NCBI GenBank assembly: GCA_020744425.1 | Contig: JAGMUV010000003.1 | Location: 3,782,001-3,846,000, forward strand | Reading direction: 5' to 3' | DNA: 64,000 nt | Origin: Dactylonectria macrodidyma | Taxonomy: Eukaryota > Ascomycota > Sordariomycetes > Hypocreales > Nectriaceae | In this document: positions 51,196-62,453 of the stretch, piece by piece | How the letters are laid out: each line of letters opens with the position of its first letter | Numbering within the stretch: position 1 is the first letter of the stretch | Notes under the pieces: generated by a model | Databases searched by the model: none | What the model was told of the DNA's origin: nothing | Seen by the model: only the letters and a program-made list of their open reading frames with translations | Translations under genes and position numbers: made by a program

Positions 51196-54100
51196 TCATC
51201 GTCTCTTCGACCTCAGCAACGATTCCCATTTGAAGCCACTTGATCGCCTTGTTGGGGGCTGAGGTTGCCTTTGCGTTTGCTGCTGATGTTGTGCGTTCCG
51301 AGACAATTGGCTCATCGGACTCCGCACATGCATCCGGTGGCCGCCGCGGTTCACCGCGACGAACCTCATGAACGCGGCGTCCCGGCTAGGGGGCAATGTG
51401 CTGCCGCTCTTTGCCCTTAGAACTGGATCGTCCTTCAGTGTTCGAGGGTGAAGCTCTAGCGTGGAGTTACCGTACTCGCGGCCCAGCCGGGCTGCCTCAA
51501 TAAGACCCTTCAGGTCAATCTCTCTCGTTTGCCTTTCAGTCTCTTGTCTCCTCAGCCTCGCCGAACTCTCTAGCGCTGCCCTCTGATCAGCAGTGGTCGT
51601 AACATCCTGGTCCTCCGACCCTGGACCCAAGCCCAAAGTCTGAATAATATTCTCAACCGGGCCCATTTCCGCATCTGGTTGCTCATCTTTACGTTTCTTG
51701 AACCTCTTAGGAATGACAGATGAGAGGCATCCTCGGAACGGCCCGATGGCCTTGTGATAGCCACTCCGACAAGCGTCAAACAACCCCTGCACCACGCTAT
51801 CCGGGACTTGTCGGATCAGCGCGCCCAGCGGGATTGTCAGGATTCCGAAAAGAATGCTCCATCCCCACTGCGCACCAGTCAATGACCTTGTATCGAATGC
51901 CTCGCCGCCCTTGAAGATGATGGTGAATTGGCCAGCCACGGTGATGAGCTGCACCGCGATGAACCAAGGGTTCTTCCACACACCCTGATAGATGTCCAGT
52001 TTGTTGTCAACCCGGCGGCAATTGTGCTGATTGAAGAACTGCATCCACACGTAAATGTTGAAGACGAATGTTTGGAGCTTCTCAACCTCAAATTCGGTAT
52101 CGGGGTTGAATAAGTCCCATCCAGCATAATGAACAACAAAAACCACCGCAAGCTGGTAGATTGCTTGTCCTATGATCATCTTCCACATAGTGATGCTAAC
52201 AATCGGCGCATTCCGAGGCTCAGGCTTCCGTCGGAGGACATCGGGTGAGGGATGGTCGGTGGCTAGTCCGAGAGACGCAAAAATGTCCATAATCAGATTA
52301 ATCCACAGTAGTTGCACCACGGTAAATATAGCGTCGCCGACAAGCTCCGAAACGACCGTGATAATACCAGCAGTCAAGTTGATAGTGAATTGAAACTGCA
52401 TTGACGAATTAGCTCTTTGTCTAGGAACGGAAAACGATTGCTTCGTTCTAGGGAATCCCTTACTTGACAGAACTGCTTTACCGCGTCGTTCACGGCCCGA
52501 CCCCATGCCAATGCTTTGACAATGGAAGCAAATTTGTCATCCAGTAGGATGATAGAGGCAGCCTCTTTTGCCACTTCTGTGCCCTGTATTCCCATCGCGA
52601 ACCCGACATCAGCGGCCTTGAGCGCCAAGGCATCGTTGGAACCATCTCCAGTGACAGCCGCGGTTTCATTCATTCCCTTCAAGTGTGAAACTAAGAGCAG
52701 TTTGTCTTCGGGGCTCGATCGGGCGAGAACCTGCAGGCGAGGAATCACGGCATCCAGCTGCTCCGATGTTAAATCCCGGAATGTTGGCCCGTCCATGGCA
52801 ATGCCACCGGCAGTGTAGATACCACATTCAGCTGCAATGGCTTTAGCAGTGAGGAAGTTGTCGCCTGTAACCATGCGAACGAAAACACCAGCGGCCTGAC
52901 ACTTTCTGACTGAGTCCACCACCTCGGGGCGCAGTGGATCCCGTATTCCAAAGATGCCCAGGAAGACCATGCCGGATGCCAGCCATTCCAGGTTGACAGA
53001 CTCGGGGTCGTCATCTGGGTTCTCAAACACTTCGGATGCATGGAAGTCTTGGTATGCCATAGCGACAGGCCTTAGCAGTTTTGAAGCATAGTCTTGGATA
53101 GTATTATGAAAGCTCGCTCGGTCATCCTCAGACAGACGCGCCCTGGGCAGTCTATACGTTGGATCGGAGACGATGAAAGCACAATACTCAAACACAACTT
53201 CAGCGGCACCTTTGACGAGAAGTCGATACATGCCATTGGGAAGCTTGATGAGACTGGCCATCCATTTGCGAGATGAGTCAAACGGCAGCATGGTGACGAC
53301 GGGACAATTGGCTCTCTCCTCAACAAGGTGTCTCATGCCCAAATGATGGCGACTGAATTCCAACAATGCCGTCTCCGTGCTTGAGCCGATGAACCCAGGT
53401 GAGCCGGGATCGTCGCTTTCGAAAGCAGTAGAGTTGACTGCAACGATGTCCTTGATCAAGGCCTTAGACTCATCCGATAACGTCGTCATGAGCTGAGCGG
53501 AGGTGTCACACTTGATGGTAGATGCTCTGGACACGGATATATCTAGATCACTGACAGCTAGATCTGTGTCATCGAAGTAGCATTGTAGGCCAATACGGCC
53601 AGTCACAACAGTCATCTTATTTTGCGTGAGAGTTCCTGTCTTATCCGAACACACGGTTGTAGCGTTGCCCATGATCTCGCATGACCGAAGAAGGCGGACA
53701 AGGTTGTTGTCTTTGAGCATGCGCTTGGTGGCAAAGGCCAAAGCAATAGTGACATTGAGGGCCAGACCTTCTGGGACAGTGATGACCACGACAGTAATGG
53801 ACAATATTAGCACATGCAAAAAGTCTTCCACTTTTTGCGATGGCTCAACGTGTAGATTCCGAATGTTGACCAAGTAGCGGATGAAGAGAATGAGGAAGAA
53901 GATGGAACCGGCAATGGCGCCAATAATGATCAATTGCTTTCCTAGTCTTCCCAACTTGGCCTGTAACGGGGTCTCCTCAACATCGCTCCTCAGGGAGGCC
54001 AGGACACGTCCATGGGAAGAGTTGAGGCCGACGGCAGTGACGAGGTAGCGGCCGACGCCTCGAGCGACGGTTGTTCCACTATGAATGAAGGGGTCGGCAT

Positions 54101-55100
54101 GAGTGGTATGGAGGGGGTCGTTGTCGCTTGGGACCGTTTTGTGCACAAGGTCAGACTCGCCTGATATGGAAGACTCGTCAATCAGGAGCCACGACGATTG
54201 CACCAAAACGCCATCCGCGGCGACAACGTCGCCGGCCTCGACATGTAATAAGTCTCCAACTAGCACATCATAGACGGAAATAGTCTGGTGTCTCCCAGAG
54301 CGGAAAACGGTAACATCCCTTTGGTCCTTGCGCTCGTTGAGCCTTTTGAACTTTTGGTTCTTCTGCCAATCGGTGGCAGCGCTCGCGACGACGATGACGG
54401 CGATTGCGGCAACGATGGTAACGCCATCAACCCACTCGGTGCGCGAGGAGTCCACGGAGGGATCAACGGTCTGGTATATTCCGATGGCGAGGGAGATGGT
54501 AGCGGAGATGGTCAGGAGAATTATGAGCTTATCGTTGAAGGCAATCCACATGAGCATGAGGAAAGACTTTTGCTTGCGTTGAGGGACGAGGTTCTTGCCG
54601 AAGATTCGTTTACGGTCGGCATAGTGATCATCGCGATGCTCGCCTAGTCGCAAACCCTGGGAGAGGAGGGTAGGAGGTGTCGGGGGTGGCGGACCATCAA
54701 CGATTGTGGGCGGGCGTCCATCTAGGCCAGCAGCAACAGCCTCGTCGAACGTGACAGTGCCATCGACGTTAGTCTCATCGACGCTGAGGCCGGCGGAGAT
54801 GTCGGTGCGAAGGCCTGCAGCGAGGCCGAGAAGGCCGCCGAAAGCGCGTAAAGCCGGAAGAGTCTTGGTGGTTAGAAGCCCGTGTAGTTGATTTGGAGAA
54901 AAGGCAAAGTTGCTCGTGAGGTCGACCGTCTCCTCGCGAAAGTCGAGGGTAGGATCGTGTAGGTTGGGATCCAGAAGGGTTCTCGGGGCGTCGTCTTGGG
55001 CGTGTTGAACGTCGTGGGCGAGTTGCTGCTGGTTTGAAGCGACGATTGGCTCGCCACCATGGCCGGGGCGTTGATCCGGGGCGGCTGTGATCTCGTCCAT
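51196..55100 (-). CDS. P-type Ca2+-ATPase, PMC/PMCA type
   Basis: Minus strand, exons 55,100-52,464 and 52,395-51,196, with a 68 nt intron (donor GTAAGG, acceptor ATGCAG), encode 1,278 residues. The start at 55,100 gives MDEITAAPDQ; the open frame runs 63 codons further upstream but without an ATG. The type IIB pump moves Ca2+ out of the cytosol, in fungi usually into the vacuole. Motifs: SGES at 313-316, VPEGL with PEGL 443-446 in TM4, phosphorylation site CSDKTGTLT with D486, KGA near 630, MVTGDN near 744, and TGDGSNDALAL at 817-827. The junction KQFCQ|FQFTINLTAG is the expected TM5 region. The C-terminal tail of about 200 residues is charged and could be regulatory. Oddity: L825 replaces the proline usual in GDGxNDxPAL. 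An A for P change also occurs after PEGL (PEGLALNVT), which suggests a fungal subgroup rather than damage. Confidence 0.93.
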
Positions 55101-56323
55101 CGAAGGAGGGTTGAGGCAATGGAGAAGCAACGGCGGTACGCGAAGCAAGGCGACTTTGGCGGTTGGGAGGAAGAACCGCAGCCGATGAGGGATTGCCAAG
55201 GTCGAAGAAAGACGTAGAAATGAAAGAACCACTTCACAAACCGCCCGTGGGGGACCCGTTGTGTGGTAACGGCCTCCATCAAATCTCAACCCATGGGCGT
55301 CACCGGTGCCAAGACATAAGAACTTGGCGTGTCTTCGTCATTTTCGCGGGCCTGCTCCACTTCGGAATTACCTGGGCCCATCCTTTGGTGAGCTAAACTA
55401 CCAAAGTGGAACACTCTCTTCCTTGCAGGACTGGGCGTGCCTGGTGAGCGCCAGGTTGTTGGCGGTTCCCCCGTTAGTATGGAAGTAGGTGGCGGTTCCT
55501 CCGATAATTATGGAAGTAGGTGGCAATTGATAGCAGGATAGCAGGATAGAGGGGAAAGCTGTGGTCAAATGAAAGAGTTGGTTCAGTTGGCTTGTCTCCG
55601 AGATAGTTTTTTTTTTTTTTTGGCTATCCTGATTTCTTGATGCTCTTGGTGTTCTCGTTCGACATGCAGATGGGTGCTAGGCGGCGCTTGAACAATTTGG
55701 GTCGCTTTTGCTTCACTTGTGGGGTTGATTTGACTAGGATGAGGGGAAGAGGGTCGTCAAATGTCACTCGGTCGTCCATATTCGTCGCAGACGTCCATTT
55801 TGCCCGTCTCTTTGGGGGTTTACCAGCAGGATCTCGACGAGCATGCAGGTTCTGGTGGTTTCAAGTGTAACGTATCTACACCATTTTCGAAGAAGGCAAT
55901 GATGAGCGCAGGTACCTGGGTATGCTAGCAGAGAGAACGATGGCAGCGTCAATACCATCTGCATCGACATCAGCATCAGTATTCGCACTAGTGTCGATGG
56001 AGGAAAGAAATGACCATCCGTCCAACGTCTCGAGGTTGTATTCATTCGCCATTGGCTCTCGGGTTGAATTCGCACAGTTGGTGTGATGCTGTCAGTGTTA
56101 GTTACTGGCGACGCTTATGTCACAGGTGAATGGCAGTGCCTCGTGGCTGAGTAGCAGGAACAACCCGTGTGGGTCACAAAGCACAAGGTGCAGGCATTGA
56201 TGATCCCACTATCAAAGCATGGCAGCGTAAGTAACTTCGATGCGCATTGCCTATTAACCTATCGCAGCATTCCACATAAGTTAGGCTGCAATAACGGGGC
56301 CTCAAAAGGAACTCAACAGGAAC
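55101..56323. other. 1.2 kb upstream region of the Ca2+-ATPase gene
   Basis: It contains an imperfect ~31 bp tandem repeat (next entry), a run of about 18 T near 55,603-55,620, and short ORFs on both strands with no recognisable product (for example 55,637-55,870 and 55,764-56,075). No gene can be supported. Confidence 0.5.
55459..55520. repeat. Imperfect ~31 bp tandem repeat
   Basis: TTGGCGGTTCCCCCG...ATGGAAGTAGG is followed at once by TGGCGGTTCCTCCG...ATGGAAGTAGG. GATAGCAGGATAGCAGGATA follows near 55,530. It lies about 360-420 bases upstream of the Ca2+-ATPase start. Confidence 0.75.
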
Positions 56324-56806
56324 TCAAACTAGCAAGTATGTTAATCCCAAGCCAGAAATCACAATAGCCATAATAGCATGTGCCGTGCCCTTCGCTGAGG
56401 CCAACTCCTTCGCCTCGCTCTCGACACCATCAGTGTCCGAAAATTGCTTTAAGATCCAGGCATCTCCAAGTCCAACGATCGTGCCCAAAGTCAAGGTAAT
56501 TCCTAGACATCTGCGTACAGCAAGAGCAGCCAGAGGGGACGACTGACAAAGTGGCGAGAACTGCCAGAAGAGAACAAGGCTAACGGTGCTCAGGCCGACA
56601 CCAATATTTCGGATCCCGTGGACGCGGATTAATGCACCTTCAATGGCCTTGGCATGAGCTGAGGCGGTCGAAGATGTTGATGTCGATTGCAACCCGAAGC
56701 CTTTGGCGCCTTCGATCGGAGCGATAAAGTTGTAGATCCCACTACCAATGCCGAGGAGGCCCAAGGCGGACGTAGCGATTGGGAGTGCAGGGCGGTAGAG
56801 AGACAT
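56324..56806 (-). CDS. Small membrane protein, DUF4267-like
   Basis: Single exon, 160 residues, starting at ATG 56,806-56,804. Four hydrophobic segments can be seen: around residues 8-30 (ALPIATSALGLLGIGSGIYN), 64-85 (IRNIGVGLSTVSLVLFWQF), 95-115 (LGITLTLGTIVGLGDAW) and 140-160 (AIMAIVISGLGLTYLLV). The HGIRNIGVGL motif with surrounding glycine-rich helices is like the DUF4267 family of small fungal four-helix membrane proteins, whose function is unknown. The protein ends right after the last helix. No splice sites are needed. It is divergent from the nucleoside permease gene some 2 kb away. Confidence 0.8.
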   Translation of the reverse strand: MSLYRPALPIATSALGLLGIGSGIYNFIAPIEGAKGFGLQSTSTSSTASAHAKAIEGALIRVHGIRNIGVGLSTVSLVLFWQFSPLCQSSPLAALAVRRCLGITLTLGTIVGLGDAWILKQFSDTDGVESEAKELASAKGTAHAIMAIVISGLGLTYLLV

Positions 56807-58799
56807 TATGAGGAACCCGGTGCGGTACTTGATTCCTTGGTAATTAGGTCGAGGATTGAGGCAAGGCTTCCCCTTTGCTGATGCTGAAGGGAGGTCGTCG
56901 GCTTCGGCGGAGTGTGAAAGAAGCTATGACTTCACCATGTCATTGCTAGTCGATGGATCTTAAAGCCATCCAGATTCCTGATTAAGACACAACAGGGACA
57001 TTCAAGCGCCTGCACCTTCCTCTTTTCATAATAGTGCATCTCAGTAACTTGCCCACGTAACCATGCACCCCATGTTACAACTAAAATGGCCAATAGTCCT
57101 ATGGCTGCTCTTGGCATATGAGCTGAATGATGCCAAGCGGAGCCGCGCAAATTCAAAGCAGGTACTATGAACCCTGAGTGTTTCTCACCAGTGAATATCT
57201 CTTCCTTCTACATTTAAGAGAACCTACCCTACACCCGATCCACTTCGTGGTTGACAACCATTAATCACAGCAATAGCCGTCAGAAACAAGGCACTCGACC
57301 GTACCGCATCTGATCAATTGGTAGTGTGTTACATCACCCGAACAATATTACCGAGTTGCTGGATGGGAGAGGGGATGAACGAAACGTGGGACTGCTGATA
57401 GTTATCGACTTGCTAACAAGTATCAATCAGCATGTGTATGGGAGTACAAAACCCCAGCACAGGTCGCCGGACCATGCTAAAGCCATCTCACAACTCTATT
57501 CTACTGCTAAGAGCGTGCACCAACCTGGAGACACGCACCATGTGCCCGAGAATGTATACTACTTGACCCCATTCATTGCCCCAAAGTCTATCCTACACCA
57601 TCCGACATGGCACAAGATATCTCGTAGTTCGACTCAGCAAGTCGTGCCGTTGCACTGACGACTGATGCAGGCAAGCGCCATCACCCTTCGTTTGCCAAGG
57701 CCAATCAATTCGATATGTTTGTTTCTTAATCGTCTGTTTCGGGATTCATCCTCTCTACCGACCGAGACACCCCTTGACCGGGTTTCTTATTGGTGACTCC
57801 GACCACAAGGTAGGCGAAGTGATACGGGACATGTCGATATCGCAAGGGAGTCAATATGAGGGAACACCGTTTCTCCCGAATTCATAACCCTTGCGGCACC
57901 CGAGATTGCGCGTCCTAGGTCGTACAAGAGAAACGATCAACTACCAGTAGCCTGGACTTGCCGTCTATTTGAGATAAGACAAACTTTGACTCACTTTCAG
58001 TCAACTCATCATGGCAGTTTCGCCTCTTCTGTTTTGCCACAGGGTAGTGACCCGACGGGTGTTCGAAACGCCATGATTGTGTATCACGGGTCGTCCTGCT
58101 ATCACGTCCCCTTCCCCGAGACAGCAACGACTAGGGATCCCAAAGAACATGCACTGTGCCTGGGATTTACTTTCCCGATTTTCGGATTGTGAATAATACT
58201 CACTATCCCACAGACCTGCCCCTCTCATTCTATGATCTACACGTTCTAGGGACTTAAACACTTCCCATAAGTCGTCTCAGAGAGGAGAAAACGGTGCTTT
58301 AAGATGTAAAGGCCGCCGTTGTATTTGTTTTCCTTTGACTCGACATGCGACCGAAACCGAAATGAAATCCCGTCTCCAGGGGAGATTCCAAGCCGAACTA
58401 CTACCCAAGCATAAGTACTTTCTACTCACAACCCGACGTTGTAGCCGTTGTACCGTTTTTACGACAAATCACTTCCGAGATCTCAGTCTATACCCGCTAT
58501 TCGCTATGTCTTTGCCTCTCCACTTGCTGCTTTCGCTTTTCCTTCAACGTGATTCAGTCACACGAGACATCATCCCATCGCTTTAACACCCCCGCGAGAT
58601 CCAGAACAAGGTGCGACATCTCGGCTGCATGGATTTCGAGCTCTCCATTTGCTTCTTTTTGAAGTCTAGGTTACTGATGACTTGTCGCTTGCGTCGAGCC
58701 TTGTTCAAGATAAATCAGCTGGAGATGGTCACGAATTAACCCTTTTCTTCCAATTCATTTCGACAACAACGATTCAAGTGTATCTTGACGTCGCTCGAC
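56807..58799. other. 2 kb divergent intergenic region
   Basis: Between the DUF4267-like gene (minus) and the nucleoside permease gene (plus). Composition is normal. ORFs such as 57,326-57,658 (110 codons), 58,001-58,261 (minus) and 58,335-58,586 carry no recognisable motifs and no coherent splice extensions. A polypyrimidine-rich stretch lies at 58,490-58,560. Regulatory use is plausible given the divergent layout. Confidence 0.5.
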
Positions 58800-60163
58800 A
58801 TGCTCCTACCTGTTTTCATTCTGACTCTCAGCCTCTGCGGCTGCTTCGTACCCCGGGTGGTGGCTCGACCGTCACCTTTCAACTCAAGTGGATCGGATCC
58901 TATCGCCCCTAAGGTCATGATAATCTCTATGGTTCGCTGAATTGCTACTTTAGAAACCCTACGGTTGCTGACGCATAGTCCAAGTGGTCGCCTGAGGGTC
59001 AGATTTGGCATGACCAACTCCCAAGTTCCGGACTTGGGAACTTGACGTCCCAGTCCATTCATTCTCCCGGCTTTTCAATGCTCTTCCCACGGGCATTTTG
59101 CACTGAAGATGGCAGCATCTGTCAACTCACACTAGGAGAGGGCGAGATTAACTCAGCGGCATCCCTCATGGCGCTCGTATTGTCTCCCCTGTTCAACCTT
59201 CGAGAGACCTACTTCCTCCATGCCGGTATTGCGGGCGTCAACCCCCGTTGCGGTACCTTGGGAACCGTTGCCCTGGCTAAGTATGCAGTTCAAGTGGCAT
59301 TGCAATATGAGATTGATCCAAGATCACTCCCAACAGAGTGGTCGACGGGTTACATTGCCTACGGACGCAATCAACCCCTCGAGTACCCCTTTATCACATA
59401 TGGGACCGAGGTATTCGAATTGAATGCCAAATTACAGGACATCGCATACGAAAAAGCGTCCAAGGCGATCTTGAAGGATGCAGAGGGCCCGCGGGCGTAT
59501 CGAAACTTGTACAAGGCTATGGGAGAGCCGTACAAGATGGCATCGCGACCCCCCAGTGTGATCAAATGCGACACTGCCACGAGCGATGTGTATTACTCAG
59601 GGAGGAGACTGTCCGAGGCCTTTGAGAACATCACATCTGTGTGGACCAATGGAACCGGTTCCTACTGCATGAGTGCCCAGGAAGACAATGCGACGCTGGA
59701 AGTCTTGATACGAGCTGCGATAGAGAAGCTTGTGGATTTTGAGAGAGTGATTGTTCTTCGATCAGGTAATACTTTTATCACATCCTATGACAATAACATC
59801 GTTTTCTGATGTTTGTATCAAGGTTCTAACTTCGACCGCCCACCCCCTGGCCGTACAGATTTGGAGCATCTCACCGGCACCCAGCAGAACGGCTTCTACA
59901 TTGCCATCGACAACATGTTTCTGGCAGGCTCCATGATCATCCAGAGCATCCTAGAGGATTGGGATTGTACCTTTAGAGATGGCATCCCTACGGACAACTA
60001 TGTCGGCGACATCTTCGGCAGCCTAGGAGGGAAGCCAGACTTTGGATTCGGTAGCATTACCAACGAGAAACGTGTAGCGCCCGGCGGCGTCAACAGAGAT
60101 CTGGCTGTGCGGGAGATGAACAGACGAAAGCAGCTTAGCGGCGAACCGCTTAAGAAGGTGTGA
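58800..60163 (+). CDS. Purine nucleoside permease (NUP)-like secreted/membrane protein
   Basis: Three exons, 58,800-58,931, 58,979-59,765 and 59,823-60,163, encode 419 residues. Exon 1 gives a signal peptide (MLLPVFILTLSLCGCFVPRV, cleavage likely after VVA at residue 22) followed by PIAPKVMIISM, the expected start of the NUP domain. Exon 2 carries SPEGQIWHD, FCTEDGSICQLTLGEGEINSA, the hallmark HAGIAGVNPRCGTLGTVA, and TGYIAYGRNQPLE. Exon 3 ends the domain with IDNMFLAGSMIIQSIL. Intron 1 is 47 nt with an unusual donor GTTCGC but a strong branch/acceptor (GCTGACGCATAG); intron 2 is 57 nt (GTAATA...CAAG). The family, known from Candida Nup, is linked to uptake of purine nucleosides and is related in fold to nucleoside phosphorylases. 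Transport role here is by family only. Confidence 0.88.
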
Positions 60164-61277
60164 TAATCGAGTGCTGTATGTTGGGAAGCTTGAAGCTATT
60201 TTCTGTCTGCTTCTCGTCTCGAGTTCTGTTTTCACGTTTTGGACATCTGTAAAACCTTCCATTGTATCTCGCATGTCTAGTCTTCTGGCTGTATCGCCTC
60301 ATACCGGCCGCTTATCTAAATTCTGTGTCTCATGTTTCTTCCCCATCGTGAATATTATGAAATTTCGCCATCGTCAGAATGACCATCACCCCCTCTGGTG
60401 TTCCAGGCAGCATTGATCGTAAATCGCTGCCCGTGTTGCATAGCTCATGCCCAAACTGCCATATTCTGTTCCCGACGAAGTTCTTATGCATCATCGATCT
60501 GTCGCTTTCCTGGAATTTGACCATTTCCTTATCCCTTCTCTAAACGTCCTTTGCCTTTCCTCCCATTGACGGCAATGTCGTTTAAGCCTTGTCACACCTA
60601 TAGGTCCTACAACATTCTATTTATAGCTCCGCGATATAGTCGATTCAACGGCTAAATGGGATCGATGGGACACGAGGTTGTCCTAGGCGATACATGGAAG
60701 AGTGGAGGAAGCAACTGGAGAATCAAGATAACTACCCGCAGACCAAACTTTTTGGCTAGACTATAGATGCGTATGAAACCTCGAGATTCGCGAGATGGGC
60801 TTAAGGGATTTGCGCATCCTGGCTTCTCTAGACATTATGTGCTGCTCGACATGGTACCATATCTGGATGGTGCCAGGCAGCGGAGTTCGAGGTCTCCAAC
60901 TCGAATGTTTCCGGGAATAATACAAAAGCGTAGTTACTAGATGTCGCCCAAATAAGTGTTATCGCGGCACAAGGCACGCTTGGGGGATGATGAGACCTAG
61001 TTCAACAATAGCCGGCTTAACGACAGCCAAGGCTTAACGACAGCCAGATCGATGGCGTGACACCTTGCAACACGGAGTGAGAGGAGTTAACTCTCTGTGC
61101 GCGCCGTCGACTCATGAAGCCAACATCAGAACATGAGCCAAGGCCGCTCTGGTTCTAGGCTCCTTGCCTTGTCGCTGTCTCCTGATTTCTCCCTGCTCAA
61201 GATGACAGATGCACAGGCTGCATTTGTCGCTGCATTTGTCGCTGCATTTGTCGCTGCATGTGACTTTTTGCTCGTGT
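60164..61277. other. 1.1 kb convergent intergenic region
   Basis: Lies between the ends of the NUP-like gene (plus) and the mitochondrial-type gene (minus). It contains the transcript ends. Near 61,020-61,045 TTAACGACAGCCA is directly repeated. At its right end a 12 bp tandem repeat overlaps the 3' leader of the minus-strand gene (next entry). No ORF of interest. Confidence 0.5.
61217..61260. repeat. 12 bp tandem repeat, about 3.5 units
   Basis: GCTGCATTTGTC is repeated perfectly three times and then GCTGCATG. It lies just past the proposed stop codon (61,280-61,278) of the minus-strand gene, so it would be in its 3' untranslated region. Confidence 0.9.
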
Positions 61278-61964
61278 CTACTCATCGTCCTTTTTTGTCT
61301 TCTGGGGTAGCGACTTTGGTTCATTTCCTCGAACAACTGTACGCGACATGTATCATTAGCCATCAGGTTCCCTCATCTGCGGCAAGCGGATTACTCAACC
61401 CGAGGACTTACATCGATCAAAGAGGTAGTAACTTGTCACCAAAATGACTGGCATCATCATAATCCATATCGTCCATATACGCCTTATGGTCTTAGACCGC
61501 TCCTGGTACTCTGCTATGGCCTTCTCTTTCTTGTCTAACTCTATGGCCTCGGCCTCACGTTGGTGAGCGCGCTTCAATCGCCCCTCTCGTAAGGTTGCCT
61601 CCCGTTTCTCGGCAGCATGTATCGCTTCTTGCTCCTTGGTAGCACGTAACGCCTCTTGAATTGGACGAGGCGCACTGGGATTCGAGAAGCTGGGAGTCGG
61701 TCGGGCGATCTTTGGTGTCGCAGTTACTCGGATCTTTGGGCTTGGTGGTGAAGACCGGCGTGTTTGGGATGGCTTGTTTTGGGCTTCGCGGCTGCGCGAG
61801 GTGGTATTGGTGGGAGAAGGAACCGTCGGAGGTTTTGAGGGAAGACTCGCGTGTCTTAAAGGTGTGCTTGTTGAGAAAGCGCGAACGCTGGATGATCCGA
61901 CTGGGGTTGGTGCTCGACTGATGTGACCTAGGAGCTGTTGCGGGATTCGTGGAAGCGCTGCCAT
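61278..61964 (-). CDS. Predicted mitochondrial single-pass membrane protein, function unknown
   Basis: Minus strand, exons 61,964-61,412 and 61,336-61,278 with a 75 nt intron (donor GTAAGT, branch CTAATGA, acceptor GTACAG), give 203 residues. The start is the ATG giving MAALPRIPQQLLG; it leaves an R-rich, acid-free N-terminus with SSSVRAFSTSTPLR, a typical fungal mitochondrial presequence. The frame is open further upstream, but that extension is less presequence-like. Next come a P/S/T/R-rich low-complexity section (~residues 35-105), a charged helix likely coiled-coil (EALRATKEQEAIHAAEKREA and beyond), and one hydrophobic segment (IWTIWIMMMPVILVTSYYLF). The second exon adds a short basic tail starting VRGNEPKSLPQK and ending KKDDE. 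Without the intron the frame would end at YLFDRCKSSG. I do not recognise the family. Confidence 0.75.
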
Positions 61965-62453
61965 TTCGACACACTGGTAATTGACGAGACTGAATTGGTG
62001 GCTTTGGGTCCTTCGAGAGCCGGGACCAAGTTTGTTGTGTATAGAGTCAATTCTTCGGTGTACTAGAGAGAGCTTGGTGATCAATCAACATTTTTTGTCG
62101 TTGGCGGCCGGGTGAGCGTATCGATAAGGAACGGTAAATGTCGGGTTTTGGTGGAGTACCTCCAAGTAATGACAGCCTCATGCGGCATACATACTGAGGA
62201 GTGCATAGAAACCAGCCCCTCGGGCACTTGAATCTCACGCAATTATTTGAAGGCTTGACGTTGGAGTACCGTCTTGCACATGTTGAGTAAATCGGCTTCT
62301 GATTCATTTTGTCACAAACGAAGGCGGTCGCTCCAAAGATCTGACGGCTCATCTGTGTGCACATATTCTATTATACAATCCCATAAACGCCCGTGGGTAG
62401 CCTCGCATTCTCCTTCGCCCAGGCCGTGAATAATTCTCTCCTCAATTAGCAGA
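61965..62453. other. Region between Spt5 stop and the mitochondrial-type gene start
   Basis: About 490 bases that hold the Spt5 transcript end and the promoter of the downstream minus-strand gene. Short ORFs (for example 62,047-62,364) show nothing recognisable. Confidence 0.5.

Noticed and set aside
55101..55289. N-terminal extension of the Ca2+-ATPase
   Set aside because: The frame is open for 63 more codons but begins at TTG. The ATG at 55,100 gives a normal acidic N-terminus.
57326..57658. 110-codon ORF between the DUF4267-like and NUP-like genes
   Set aside because: No motif, no splice context and no similarity that I recognise. Probably chance.
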